A stretch of DNA of 64,000 nt from contig NZ_JAGINQ010000004.1 in the NCBI RefSeq assembly GCF_017876165.1, positions 186,001 to 250,000 of the forward strand, given 5' to 3'. This DNA is from Azospirillum soli (lineage in GTDB: Bacteria > Pseudomonadota > Alphaproteobacteria > Azospirillales > Azospirillaceae). Shown in pieces: positions 26,687-35,690 of this stretch; position 1 is the stretch's first letter; each line of letters starts with the position of its first letter. The position numbers and the translations under genes were made by a program. The notes under the pieces are model-generated. The model had not been told where the DNA came from and did no database searches. It worked only from the letters and a program-made list of their open reading frames with translations.

Positions 26687-27148
26687 TCAGCGAATCTTCT
26701 TCGCCACGAAGGCCTTGGCGATGGTCAGCATCGCCTTCTGGTGGTCGATGTCGCCGCCGGCCTGATGCACCACGGCGGTCGCGGCGCGCATGGGACCCGG
26801 CCCGGCCGGCTTTCCGGCGGAGGCCGCCGGACGCGCCATTGGCATCTCGTCGGGATCGCGCCCCAAGCGGTCCAGCACACCGGCCAGCGCTTCCTTGCTC
26901 AAGGCGCCCGTGCCGCCCGAACGCCCGCCGGTCGCGGGCTGCGCCCGCCCGCCGCCACCGCTCAACTGCCGGACGCCGCGTTCAACGGCCGCCGCCGAAA
27001 TGGCCTTCAGGAAGGGCTGCGCGATGCCCAGCATCAGTTGCGGATCCTCGACGGCCCAGGCCATCAGCAGCTTCTGCGCCGTGGCGCGGCTCCCCTTGGC
27101 CGCCACCAGCGCGTCCCGCACCTTGCCGTCCACGTAGGAATTGCCCAT
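26687..27148 (-). CDS. Hypothetical protein with helical ends and a disordered middle
   Basis: 153 residues. The N-terminal part (MGNSYVDGKVRDALVAAKGSRATAQKLLMAWAVEDPQLMLGIAQPFLKAISAAAVERG) and the C-terminal part (DIDHQKAMLTIAKAFVAKKIR) are helical; the middle is Gly/Pro/Ala-rich. Start at ATG 27148 with GGAGG upstream. Stand-alone gene; function unknown. Confidence 0.7.
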   Translation of the reverse strand: MGNSYVDGKVRDALVAAKGSRATAQKLLMAWAVEDPQLMLGIAQPFLKAISAAAVERGVRQLSGGGGRAQPATGGRSGGTGALSKEALAGVLDRLGRDPDEMPMARPAASAGKPAGPGPMRAATAVVHQAGGDIDHQKAMLTIAKAFVAKKIR

Positions 27149-27314
27149 CGCCCGCACGCCTCCGCTCGGCCCGAACCCACTCCGCAGCCTGTCCCGACTG
27201 TCCGGCGGGATGGGTTAACAAAGGGTTGCGCCGGCTTCTCGACGGCATGGAATGATGACGCAGGCATGATGGCACGGGCTGCACCGTTGCACGGCGGGTG
27301 GCGATTGGAGGATA

Positions 27315-27977
27315 GTGACGATCATGCTCATCGAGACCTTCGCCGACCTGATCTGCCCGTGGTGCTACATCGGCAAGCGCCGCCTCGCGCGCGCTCTGGC
27401 CGACCGTCAGCGGCTGCCCGTGGAGATCCGGTGGCAGCCGTTCCAGCTGAACCCCGACATGGCGCCCGGCGGCATGGACCGCGGTTCTTATCTGGCGGCC
27501 AAGTTCGGCGGGTCGGAGCGCGCCCGGCAAATCCATCTGGTGGTGGAGGAAACGGCGGAGCGCGACGGTTTGCCGTTGCGGCTCGACCTCATCCGGCGCA
27601 CGCCCAACAGCTTCGACGCGCACCGGCTGATCCGCATCGCGGCGCGGCGGGGGCTCGGCGACCCGATGGCCGACGCGCTGTTCCACGCCTATTTCGTGGA
27701 GGGGCTGGACATCGGCGACCGTGACACGCTGGCCGCCACCGCCACGACGCTGGGTTTCGACTTCCAGGAGATCAAGGGCCTGCTCGCCACCGACGCGGAG
27801 GCCGCCGCCGTCTTCAGCGCCGACGCGCTGGCCCGCCAGCTCGGCCTTCAGGCGGTGCCCTGCTACATCTTCAACCGCCGCTACGCGCTGTCGGGCGCGC
27901 AGGAGCCGGCCAGCTTCCTCCCGCTCCTGGACCTCGCGGTGGAGGAACAGGAAGGCGTGACGGTCGCGGCGGATTGA
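27315..27977 (+). CDS. DsbA family oxidoreductase (FrnE-like)
   Basis: 220 residues. Thioredoxin fold with a CPWC active site in FADLICPWCYIGKRRL and an inserted helical domain. Conserved PFQLNPDM and the cis-Pro region AVPCYIFNRRYALSGAQ are present. No signal peptide, so it is cytoplasmic, like FrnE-type proteins involved in thiol chemistry or isomerisation. The GTG start follows GGAGG closely; ATG 27324 is an alternative. It lies 13 bp upstream of arfB in the same direction. Confidence 0.9.
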   Translation: MTIMLIETFADLICPWCYIGKRRLARALADRQRLPVEIRWQPFQLNPDMAPGGMDRGSYLAAKFGGSERARQIHLVVEETAERDGLPLRLDLIRRTPNSFDAHRLIRIAARRGLGDPMADALFHAYFVEGLDIGDRDTLAATATTLGFDFQEIKGLLATDAEAAAVFSADALARQLGLQAVPCYIFNRRYALSGAQEPASFLPLLDLAVEEQEGVTVAAD

Positions 27978-27990
27978 GCGTTACCGACGC

Positions 27991-28410
27991 ATGATCCGCA
28001 TCACCCACCGCATCTCGCTCGACGACGACGAACTGAAGGAGAGCTTCGTGCGCTCCTCCGGTCCCGGCGGGCAGAACGTCAACAAGCTCTCCACCGCCGT
28101 GGAACTGCGCTTCGACGTGCGCAACTCCCCCAACCTGCCGGACGACGTGCGCCACCGGCTGGAACGGCTGGCCGGCAGCCGCCTGACCCAGGACGGCGTG
28201 CTGATCCTGATGGCCGACCGTCACCGGACGCAGCACCGCAACCGCCAGGAGGCGCTGGAGCGCCTGACCGAACTGATCCGCGAGGCCTCCATCCCGCCGA
28301 CGCCGCGCCGCCCGACGAAGCCGACCCTTGGCTCCAAGAAACGTCGCCTGGAGGCCAAGGGTCAGCGTTCCGCCATCAAACGGCTCCGCTCCGGCAAGCC
28401 GGAGGACTGA
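27991..28410 (+). CDS. arfB: Alternative ribosome-rescue factor ArfB (peptidyl-tRNA hydrolase)
   Basis: 139 residues. The RF1-type catalytic domain has the GGQ motif in RSSGPGGQNVNKLSTAVELRFD and RLTQDGVLILMADRHRTQHRNRQEAL. It ends in the basic tail (TLGSKKRRLEAKGQRSAIKRLRSGK) that enters the empty mRNA channel. It lacks the codon-recognition domains of release factors, which separates it from prfA/prfB. It ends six bp before the convergent PRC-barrel lipoprotein gene. Confidence 0.95.
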   Translation: MIRITHRISLDDDELKESFVRSSGPGGQNVNKLSTAVELRFDVRNSPNLPDDVRHRLERLAGSRLTQDGVLILMADRHRTQHRNRQEALERLTELIREASIPPTPRRPTKPTLGSKKRRLEAKGQRSAIKRLRSGKPED

Positions 28411-28416
28411 TCGGGC

Positions 28417-28863
28417 CTAGTACCCGGTCTTCTGCTTGTTCAGCGAGATCATGTTCCCGCCGTACTGGAACTCCGGCAGGTTCGCGAACTGCTCCTTGGT
28501 CAATTGCGTCGCGACGATGGCGTCCTGCTGGGGCGAATAGCGGACGTTGTTCATGTCGAGCGCCACGTTGCGCGCGCCGATCCCCATGACGCCGCCACTG
28601 GAGACGACCAGCTGACTCGGCCGGTTGTTGCGGTTCATGATCACGTCATCGACCGTTCCGACCTTCTGCCCGTCATAGGCGACCACATTCTTGCCGATCA
28701 TCGCCCGCGGCTCCAACCGCGAGGCGGTCTGCAACGACTGTTCCGAAATGGGCCGGTTGGCCTGCTGGCTGGAGTCGCCTCCGAACCAGCTTCCCATCTC
28801 GGCACAGCCGCCGAGGGACAGCAGGACGACGGCCGACAGCACGGGAATCGCGACCTTGCGCAT
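28417..28863 (-). CDS. PRC-barrel domain lipoprotein
   Basis: 148 residues. The signal MRKVAIPVLSAVVLLSLGGC carries an LSLGGC lipobox. The domain from about residue 55 is PRC-barrel-like: MIGKNVVAYDGQKVGTVDDVIMNRNNRPSQLVVSSGGVMGIGARNVAL. The start at 28863 has a strong GGAGGG site; an open frame 46 codons further upstream is not used. Role unknown. Confidence 0.88.
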   Translation of the reverse strand: MRKVAIPVLSAVVLLSLGGCAEMGSWFGGDSSQQANRPISEQSLQTASRLEPRAMIGKNVVAYDGQKVGTVDDVIMNRNNRPSQLVVSSGGVMGIGARNVALDMNNVRYSPQQDAIVATQLTKEQFANLPEFQYGGNMISLNKQKTGY

Positions 28864-29020
28864 CGAACCCTCCGCAAAAAGCGACAAGTACGCCCAAGCA
28901 AACAGCCGGAGGCCCCCAATCCTCACGCTGCCCGGCCACGCTTCAGGAACCGGCCCTCGCGGGCACGTGTTCTCGGTTGGCACCCCGCCCTGAAAGCCCA
29001 ACCGAAAAGCTCAACTGATC

Positions 29021-30976
29021 ATGGCCGAAGACACCGCCCGCCAACTGCAAGTGCGCCCCATTCCGGTGTCGAAGGCCGCGCCGCCCGCCTCGGCCCAGAC
29101 GACCCTGCTGGTCATCGCCCTGGTCGTGGTGACGCTGTACGTCGGCAGCGACATCCTGGTGCCCATCGCGCTGGCGGTTCTGCTCAGCTTCGTGCTCACC
29201 CCCATCGTCAGCCGGCTGGAACGCTGGCGCTTGGGCCGTATCCCCTCGGTCCTTGCGGTCGTCGCTTTGGTCTTCGTCGGGATCGCCGGCTTCGGCATGG
29301 TGGTCGGCAACCAGATCGGCGATCTCGCCAACAACCTTCCCCTCTACCAGCGCAACCTCCACGCCAAGATCGAGTCCCTGCGCTCGGCCACCTCGACCGC
29401 CGAGAGCGGCGTCCTGAAGCAGGCGACCGAAGCCTTCCGCGACCTCCGCCAGGAGTTGGAGCAGGCCACCAAACAGGATCAGCCCGCGCCCCAACCGTCG
29501 CCCCAATCTTCACCCACCACCGCCACCCCGCGCCCCGCCACACCGCCGCCCGAGCCGGAGCCGATCACCGTCCGCGTCCAGCAGCCCGATCCCGCACCGC
29601 TGGAGGTGATGCGCGACATCCTCGGCCCCGTGCTCGCCCCCATCGCCACGGCGGGCATGGTGCTGGTCTTCACCATCTTCATGCTGTTGCAGCGGGAGGA
29701 TCTGCGCGACCGCCTGATCCGGCTGGCCGGTTCCGGCGATCTCAGCCGCACGACCGAGGCCATGAACGACGCCGGCGAGCGGGTCAGCCGTTACCTTCTG
29801 ATGCAGGTCGTGGTGAACGTCACCTACGGCGTTCCCATCGGCGTCGGGCTCTGGCTGATTGGCGTGCCGAACCCGCTGCTGTGGGGATTGCTGGCGACGG
29901 TGCTGCGCTTCATCCCCTTCCTGGGGCCGGTGATCGCGGCGGCCTTCCCCATCCTGCTGTCCTTCGCGGTCGACCCCGGCTGGACGCTGCCGCTGATGAC
30001 CATCGCCCTGTTCGTGGCGGTGGAGCTGTTCTCCAACAACGTGGTCGAGCCGTGGCTCTACGGTTCCGCCACCGGCCTGTCGTCACTGGCGATCATCGTC
30101 GCGGCGGTGTTCTGGACGGCGCTGTGGGGGCCGGTCGGCCTGTTGCTGGCAACACCTCTGACGGTCTGTCTGGTCGTCCTCGGCCGCCATGTTCCGCAAC
30201 TGCGCTTCTTGGAGGTGATGCTGGGCGACCGGCAGGTTCTTCCCGACGAGGCCAAGATCTACCAGCGCCTGCTCGCCCGCGATCCCATTGAAGCCGCCGA
30301 AATCGCCGAGGACAAGCTGACCGAATGCAGCCTGCCGGAGCTGTGCGACAGGATCCTCCTGCCCTCCCTGTCACTGGCCGAGCAGGACCGCCAGCGCGGC
30401 ACCCTCAATCCCGAAGGCCGCCAAGCGGTGACCGAGGGTATGGCCGCCCTGATGGACGAGTTGGTGGAACCGGCCCCCGCGCCCGCGCCCGCCGCCTCCG
30501 ACGCAGTCTCCGGCGCGGATGCGGCCAACCGGGCTTCGCCCGCCACCCGCGTCCTCTGCGTCGGCGCGCGCAACAACCTGGACGAGGCCGCGGCCAACCT
30601 TCTCGCCCAAACCCTGCGCCAGCGCGGCGCCCAGGCCGACGTGGTGTCCTGTGAAACGGTGTCCGCGCGCAACATCGTGGCGCTGGGCACGTCCGGGGTG
30701 GCGGCGGTCGCGCTGTCCTACCTGAACCCCACCTCCCTGCCGCACGCGCGCCGCATGGTGCGCCGCATGCGCCTGCATTTCGGCCCGAACGTGCCGGTCC
30801 TGCTGTGCCTGTGGAGCGCCCACCCGGCCGCCGACGCGCCCGAGCGCGCCACCGCCGAGACCGCCGCCGACCGCGTGGCGACGAACGTCACTGGCGCCAT
30901 CACGCATCTGGACGAGCTCGGCACGCTCGGCGAAATCCCCGCCGAAGTGGCGGAGACGGAACGCAAAAGCGCCTGA
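29021..30976 (+). CDS. AI-2E family permease with long C-terminal extension
   Basis: 651 residues against about 350-400 for typical family members. The membrane core (residues about 25-420) has the N-terminal helices TTLLVIALVVVTLYVGSDILVPIALAVLLSFVL, a Pro/Gln-rich charged insert at about 145-190, and the family motifs PVLAPIATAGMVLVFTIFMLLQREDLRDRLIRL, NPLLWGLLATVLRFIPFLGPVIAA and VVEPWLYG. The soluble extension (about 400-651) includes a Rossmann-like segment beginning ATRVLCVGARNNLDEAAANLLAQ. Substrate unknown; many family members are not AI-2 transporters. It stands alone. Confidence 0.88.
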   Translation: MAEDTARQLQVRPIPVSKAAPPASAQTTLLVIALVVVTLYVGSDILVPIALAVLLSFVLTPIVSRLERWRLGRIPSVLAVVALVFVGIAGFGMVVGNQIGDLANNLPLYQRNLHAKIESLRSATSTAESGVLKQATEAFRDLRQELEQATKQDQPAPQPSPQSSPTTATPRPATPPPEPEPITVRVQQPDPAPLEVMRDILGPVLAPIATAGMVLVFTIFMLLQREDLRDRLIRLAGSGDLSRTTEAMNDAGERVSRYLLMQVVVNVTYGVPIGVGLWLIGVPNPLLWGLLATVLRFIPFLGPVIAAAFPILLSFAVDPGWTLPLMTIALFVAVELFSNNVVEPWLYGSATGLSSLAIIVAAVFWTALWGPVGLLLATPLTVCLVVLGRHVPQLRFLEVMLGDRQVLPDEAKIYQRLLARDPIEAAEIAEDKLTECSLPELCDRILLPSLSLAEQDRQRGTLNPEGRQAVTEGMAALMDELVEPAPAPAPAASDAVSGADAANRASPATRVLCVGARNNLDEAAANLLAQTLRQRGAQADVVSCETVSARNIVALGTSGVAAVALSYLNPTSLPHARRMVRRMRLHFGPNVPVLLCLWSAHPAADAPERATAETAADRVATNVTGAITHLDELGTLGEIPAEVAETERKSA

Positions 30977-31286
30977 GGCCATAAATCCGGACCGACCGAC
31001 CCTGCCCGAAAGGATTCCGGCAGCGCCGCGATAGCGGGGTAGCGCCTGCCACGCCCGCCGCTCGCTGTGAAAGTCAGCGCCATCCCTTCGGAGAAAAAGC
31101 ATCCGAATGACTGTTTGTTAGAAATCATCGGCACTCATAACATTACACCACAAAACACAAGAATTCAGGCAACGAACCGGGAATCATACCGGCGTATGAT
31201 TGCTATGCCGGCACGGCTTCGTTTCCGCCAAACCCGCAGAGATCTTCGAAAGCGTTTCCATTTTCAAAACAAACGGGAGGAACGCC
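30977..31286. other. Intergenic region, A/T-rich, no gene seen
   Basis: 310 bp between the permease and the RTX-like gene. The middle (31090-31170) is unusually A/T-rich for this genome and probably holds the promoter of the RTX-like gene. No palindrome or RNA structure stood out. Confidence 0.6.
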
Positions 31287-31970
31287 ATGGCCGTCATCAA
31301 CGGACACAACAGGCCCGAGGAAATTTCCGGAACCATGAGGGACGACCGGATCCGGGGCAAGGGCGGTGCCGACACGATCTTCGGCCTTGGTGGCGGCGAC
31401 CGGATCTTTGGCGAGGACGGAGACGACACGCTCTACGACGACATCGCCGACATCTTCGGCCAGCCCCTCTATCCCGGTGGCGCCGATCAGGTCTATGGCG
31501 GTGCGGGCAACGACACCATAGAACTGTCCTTCGGCAACGACACGGCCGACGGCGGCCTTGGTGACGACACCATCCGCGACTTTCTCGAAACCGACGACGT
31601 CATGATCGGCGGAGCCGGCAACGACCGCATGATCGACTACACCGGCGCCGACGTCTACGACGGCGGCACCGGGAACGACTACATCGTCGACGGTTATTTC
31701 ATCCGCACCGGCCCCGACGACGGCGCCGACCGGTACATCTACACCAGGACCAGCGGCGGGTTCGGCGACGACACCATCCTCGGCTTCGACCAGGGGTACG
31801 GCGACCGTATCGAGTTCCAGGGCTACACGCCGGCTGACCTCGTCTCCCAAACCGAGACCGAACGCGCGACCGTCTTTACCTTCACCGACGGTTCCATGCT
31901 GACCGCCTACCAGGACGAGCGGCAAATCCTCCACGACATGCTTCCAGGCCGGGATTTCATCTTCACCTGA
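31287..31970 (+). CDS. RTX-like calcium-binding repeat protein
   Basis: 227 residues made largely of hemolysin-type nonapeptide repeats: GKGGADTIFGLGGGDRIFG, GEDGDDTLYDD, GGAGNDTIELSFGNDTADGGLGDDTI, GGAGNDRMIDY, DGGTGNDYIVD. The C-terminal part (DTILGFDQGYGDRIEFQGY...) resembles the cap found before type I secretion signals, so export by a T1SS is likely although none is nearby. Start at ATG 31287 after GGGAGG. Ca-binding is inferred from the repeats. Confidence 0.88.
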   Translation: MAVINGHNRPEEISGTMRDDRIRGKGGADTIFGLGGGDRIFGEDGDDTLYDDIADIFGQPLYPGGADQVYGGAGNDTIELSFGNDTADGGLGDDTIRDFLETDDVMIGGAGNDRMIDYTGADVYDGGTGNDYIVDGYFIRTGPDDGADRYIYTRTSGGFGDDTILGFDQGYGDRIEFQGYTPADLVSQTETERATVFTFTDGSMLTAYQDERQILHDMLPGRDFIFT

Positions 31971-32004
31971 CCTCCGTCCTCCGCCCTCACACAGGAATCG
32001 GGTT

Positions 32005-32056
32005 CCAAGGGCCACATCGGCCCTTGGTGGAGAGCGCGAGAGGCAAAGCCTCTCGC
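32005..32056. terminator. Two perfect hairpins between convergent genes
   Basis: CCAAGGGCC/GGCCCTTGG (32005-32013 with 32019-32027) and GCGAGAGGC/GCCTCTCGC (32036-32044 with 32048-32056) lie between the RTX-like gene and the antiporter gene, which face each other. No T-runs follow, so termination is inferred from position. Confidence 0.5.
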
Positions 32057-32069
32057 ACCGCCGGCAACG

Positions 32070-33833
32070 TTAACGGCGCGGGTCGTTCAGATCGTCCAGG
32101 CTGATCGGCGGCGGCCCAGCGGTCCGCTGCGGACGGGCCGGGATCATCCCGCCCAGACGCGCGTAGGCCTCGTCGCGGAAGAGGTCCAGCACATAGGACA
32201 CCTCGTCCGCCGGCTTGCCGATGCCGCGCAGCAGCGTGCCGCCCAGTTGCAGGCTGGCCTCCACCGCCTCGGGCACCACCATGGTCGCGCCGGCCTTCTC
32301 CAGCGTCTCGCGGTGGCTGCCGTCGCGGGCGCGCACGATGATCGGCATGTCCGGACGCAGGCGGCGCAGCGAGCGGACGGCGCGTTCGGCGGCCTGGGGG
32401 TGGTCCAGCGTCACCACCGCCGCGCGGGCGCGGGCGCCGCCGGCGGCCTTCAGCACGTCGGGACGGGCGGCGTCGCCGAAATAGACCGGCAGGTTCCGCT
32501 GGCGCCCTTCGGACACGCGCTTGGGCTCCAGATCCAGCGCCACATAGGGGATGCGGTTGGCTTCCAGCAAGCGGCCCAGCGTCTGGCCGACGCGCCCGAA
32601 CCCTGCGATCAGCACATGCTGGTCGAGGTCGGCGGTCTCACCCTCGATGCGCTGAAGCTCGGCCTGCGGGGCGGCGGTCATCTGGTGGGCAAGACGCCGC
32701 CCGGCAGCCGCCAGGAAGGGGGTTGCCGCCATCGACAGGGCGATGACGACCATCAGCAACTGCGCCACCTCGCGCGGCAGCACGTCCAGCCCGGCCGCCT
32801 GATCGAACAGCACGAAGGCGAACTCGCCGCCCTGCGCCAGCCCCAGCGCGACCTGAAGCGACTGCCCCGGCGCCTGCCCGAAGGCACGGCACAGCACGGC
32901 CAGAACCAGCGCCTTGCCGACCACCACCAGGGCCAGCAGCCCGGCCACCGACACCGCCTCGTTCAGGATCAGGCGCAGGTCGATGGTCATGCCCACGGTC
33001 ATGAAGAACAGGGCCAGCAGGATGCCCCGGAACGGCTCGATGTCGGCCTCGACCTGATGGCGGAATTCGGTCTCCGCGATGACCAGACCGGCCAGGAAGG
33101 CGCCCAGCGCCATGGACAGCCCGGCCCGCTCCGTCAGCCAGCCCACCCCCAGCACGATCAGCAGCGTGACGCCGGTGAACAGCTCCGGCGAGCGGGCGGA
33201 CGCCACCGTGCGCAGCAGCGGGCTCAGCACCTTGCGCCCCAGCACCATGATGCCGACCAGCGCCACCACCGCCTTGACGGCGGCAAGCCCCATCGCCGTC
33301 GCGATGTTCGCCTCATAGGTGCCGAGCAGCGGCACGAGGACCAGCAGCGGCACCACCGCGAGATCCTGAAGCAGCAGCACCGCGAAGGACACGCGCCCGT
33401 GCCGGGCGGTCAGTTCGTTTCGCTCGATCAGGATTTGCAGGACCACGGCGGTGGAGGACAGCGCCACGCCGCCGGCCGCGATCAGCGCCGCCGGACTCGA
33501 GAGGCCGAACAGGCGGCCAACCGCCCAGGCGCCCGCCATCGTGACGACCACCTGCAAGGTGCCCAGCCCGAAGACGGTGCGCCGCATCACCCGCAGGCGC
33601 TCCACCGACAGTTCCAGCCCGATGGCGAACAGCAGGAAGACGACGCCGAAGTGGGCGAGAAAGGTGGCGCTCTCCAGATTGCCGACCACGCCCAGCCCAT
33701 GCGGCCCGATCAGCATGCCGGCGACGAGGTAGCCCAGCACCGGGCTGGACCTCAGTCGCTGGAACAGCGGGACCACGGCCACGGCGGCCAACAGGATGAT
33801 CAGCACCTCGTCGAGCGTGGTGGAGTGCGGCAT
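32070..33833 (-). CDS. Monovalent cation:proton antiporter (CPA2, KefB/KefC type)
   Basis: 587 residues. Residues 1-380 form a membrane domain of about 12 helices with family motifs PVLGYLVAGMLIGPHGLG, FAIGLELSVERL and LGAFLAGLVIAETEFRHQV. This is followed by a TrkA-N Rossmann domain (DLDQHVLIAGFGRVGQTLGRLLEANRIPYVALD, about 410-530) and a short tail. Probably potassium or sodium efflux gated by nucleotide or glutathione adducts; the ligand cannot be told. No ancillary KefF/KefG gene is adjacent. Confidence 0.92.
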   Translation of the reverse strand: MPHSTTLDEVLIILLAAVAVVPLFQRLRSSPVLGYLVAGMLIGPHGLGVVGNLESATFLAHFGVVFLLFAIGLELSVERLRVMRRTVFGLGTLQVVVTMAGAWAVGRLFGLSSPAALIAAGGVALSSTAVVLQILIERNELTARHGRVSFAVLLLQDLAVVPLLVLVPLLGTYEANIATAMGLAAVKAVVALVGIMVLGRKVLSPLLRTVASARSPELFTGVTLLIVLGVGWLTERAGLSMALGAFLAGLVIAETEFRHQVEADIEPFRGILLALFFMTVGMTIDLRLILNEAVSVAGLLALVVVGKALVLAVLCRAFGQAPGQSLQVALGLAQGGEFAFVLFDQAAGLDVLPREVAQLLMVVIALSMAATPFLAAAGRRLAHQMTAAPQAELQRIEGETADLDQHVLIAGFGRVGQTLGRLLEANRIPYVALDLEPKRVSEGRQRNLPVYFGDAARPDVLKAAGGARARAAVVTLDHPQAAERAVRSLRRLRPDMPIIVRARDGSHRETLEKAGATMVVPEAVEASLQLGGTLLRGIGKPADEVSYVLDLFRDEAYARLGGMIPARPQRTAGPPPISLDDLNDPRR

Positions 33834-33941
33834 CGGCGTAGAACTTGTGCAGGGGGGCGAAGCGCGCGCACTCTACCGTACACAATCGAAGAAACGCGAG
33901 CCCATAAGCCCCTCATTCCGCCGGGTTTTTCACGCCCCTTT

Positions 33942-34649
33942 TCACGCGCCGCCGCGCACGTCCTCGACCATTTCCTCCAGCCGGCGCACGTCGCGGACGA
34001 CCAGCGCGTCGGCCCGCCGCTCGACCAGCCTTTCCTTGGCAAGGTCGCTCAGAACGCGGGCGACCGTCTCGCGGGTGGTGCTGACCCGGCTGGCGATGTC
34101 CGCGTGGACGGGGATCGGCGCGATGACGGCGGCCTTGCCCTCCATCCGCCCCCGCTTGGCGAGCCGCAGCAGTTCCGCATGGACCCGGTTGTTGGCGCCC
34201 AGCGTGGACAGTTCCATGATGCGGTCGGTGGTCAGCCGCACCACCCGGCATAGCCGCTTCATGACCGCGATGGCCAAGTCTGGATGCCCGGTGACGAGAT
34301 CCTGAAAGGGCTTGGGCGCCAAGAAGGCGACCAGCGTCCCGTCCTCCACCGCCGCGACGGAGGCCGAGCGCGGCAGCCCGTCAATGGCCGACATCTCGCC
34401 GAAGAAGCCGCCCGCCTCGATGTCGTCGAAGCTGATCTCGCGGCCCGAAGCGGAATGGCTCAGCACCCGCACCCGCCCTTCGACAATGAAGACCGCGTCG
34501 CGGGTCTCGCCCAAGTGATCAATGATCAGCTCGTTCGCCTGGAAATGGCGCCAGCGGCACTGGCGCGCGATGGCCGCCCGCTCCTCCGCCGACAGTGGGC
34601 GCAGCAGGTCGATGCCATCCAAATTGTTTGTGTGAATGTCCCCAGCCAC
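33942..34649 (-). CDS. Crp/Fnr family transcriptional regulator
   Basis: About 235 residues. The N-terminal cyclic-nucleotide-binding fold has FIVEGRVRVLSHSASGREISFDDIEAGGFFGEMSAIDGLPRSASVAAVEDG; its GEMSAIDGLPRSAS matches the cAMP-binding phosphate cassette pattern. There are no Fnr-type N-terminal cysteines. The C-terminal winged helix carries HADIASRVSTTRETVARVLSDLAKERLVERR. I favour the GTG at 34649, with GGGAG 8 nt upstream; ATG 34682 would add 11 residues without a clear site. Divergent from the 34794 gene. Confidence 0.92.
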   Translation of the reverse strand: MAGDIHTNNLDGIDLLRPLSAEERAAIARQCRWRHFQANELIIDHLGETRDAVFIVEGRVRVLSHSASGREISFDDIEAGGFFGEMSAIDGLPRSASVAAVEDGTLVAFLAPKPFQDLVTGHPDLAIAVMKRLCRVVRLTTDRIMELSTLGANNRVHAELLRLAKRGRMEGKAAVIAPIPVHADIASRVSTTRETVARVLSDLAKERLVERRADALVVRDVRRLEEMVEDVRGGA

Positions 34650-34793
34650 CGGAACCACTCCCTTCGAACGGGTAGGGAGCATACCCGCGTCTGCGCAAAG
34701 GTGGAATGGTCTGTAACCAAAGGTTATCGCTAACGTCCCGTTAACCCTGCTCCCGCAGAAAGGAGGTCATTCGCACACGGAGTTTCGGAAGCC

Positions 34794-35177
34794 ATGTCCA
34801 TCATCATTCCCAACGCACGCCGCGTCGACACCAACCGCCTGTTGTCGGTCGTCGCCATCCCGTTCGCGGCGGCCGTTGCGATGGCGACCGCCGTGGCCGC
34901 CATGGGCGGGGTCACCGACCCGATCGTCGAGGCCGGCGGCACCATGGCCTTCCTGCTGAATTTCGTGAAGTTCTGCTATCTGGCCGTCGCCATGGCCCAC
35001 CTGTCGGGCGCGATCGCCGAGCGCACCAACGGCGGCCTGCCCGCCGGCCTGTGGCTGGACGAGTACGACGAGCCGGAGCCCGTCAGCAAGGAAGAGTTCT
35101 GGCACGCCTTCCCCAACCATCTGGACGGCGCCGCCATCGCCGGTTGCGTCACGCTGGCCTGCTTCTTGGCCGCGTGA
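34794..35177 (+). CDS. Small membrane protein, unknown function
   Basis: 127 residues with three likely membrane segments: LLSVVAIPFAAAVAMATAVAAM, TMAFLLNFVKFCYLAVAMAHLSG and HLDGAAIAGCVTLACFLAA. An acidic loop lies between the second and third (DEYDEPEPVSKEEFWHAFPN). GGAAG precedes the ATG. The 3' end overlaps the convergent methyltransferase gene by 29 bp. I do not recognise a family. Confidence 0.75.
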   Translation: MSIIIPNARRVDTNRLLSVVAIPFAAAVAMATAVAAMGGVTDPIVEAGGTMAFLLNFVKFCYLAVAMAHLSGAIAERTNGGLPAGLWLDEYDEPEPVSKEEFWHAFPNHLDGAAIAGCVTLACFLAA

Positions 35178-35688
35178 TCCCCCGGCGGTCGCCAAGAGCA
35201 GCCTCCTCGACCCGAATGCGGTGCAGGGTCAGCGGCAGGTTCAGCGCCGAGAACAGCACCGCCATCCAGACCTCCCCGAAGGCCAGCGGCAGCACGGCCA
35301 GTTCCCCCGCCACCACCAGGTAGTTGGGGTGGCGCACCCAGCGGAACGGCCCGCGCCGCACCAGCGGCGCCCCCGGCAGCGTCACCACCCGCGTCGTCCA
35401 GAACCGCCCCAGGCTGGCGACCACCCAGACCCGCCCAGCCTGCAAGGCCAGGAACAGGGCCATCAGCGCCCCGTCCACCAGCGCATCGGCCGGCGTGCCC
35501 AGGAACAGCACGGCCAGCCACCCGGCGTGCAAGGCCACGAACAGCGGGTAGTGCGCCGCCCCGACCTCCCGCGCTCCCTCGGCCAGCAACTGTTTCGTGT
35601 TCCTCCGCGCCAGGGCCAGTTCCGCCAGCCTCTGCGCGGCGACCAGCAAAACGATGATCTGCGGCAACCCCATCGTCGGCAGTTCCAT
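35149..35688 (-). CDS. Isoprenylcysteine carboxyl methyltransferase-like membrane protein
   Basis: 179 residues with several membrane helices and the ICMT-family cofactor-binding motif in VRRGPFRWVRHPNYLVVAGELAVLPLAFG. In bacteria such genes often follow type III polyketide synthases and are thought to O-methylate the alkylresorcinol or alkylpyrone product. Here it starts 2 bp after the polyketide synthase stop, which supports that role. A continuous open frame runs upstream through the synthase gene out of register and is not real. Confidence 0.85.
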   Translation of the reverse strand: MELPTMGLPQIIVLLVAAQRLAELALARRNTKQLLAEGAREVGAAHYPLFVALHAGWLAVLFLGTPADALVDGALMALFLALQAGRVWVVASLGRFWTTRVVTLPGAPLVRRGPFRWVRHPNYLVVAGELAVLPLAFGEVWMAVLFSALNLPLTLHRIRVEEAALGDRRGITRPRSRPA

Positions 35689-35690
35689 CG

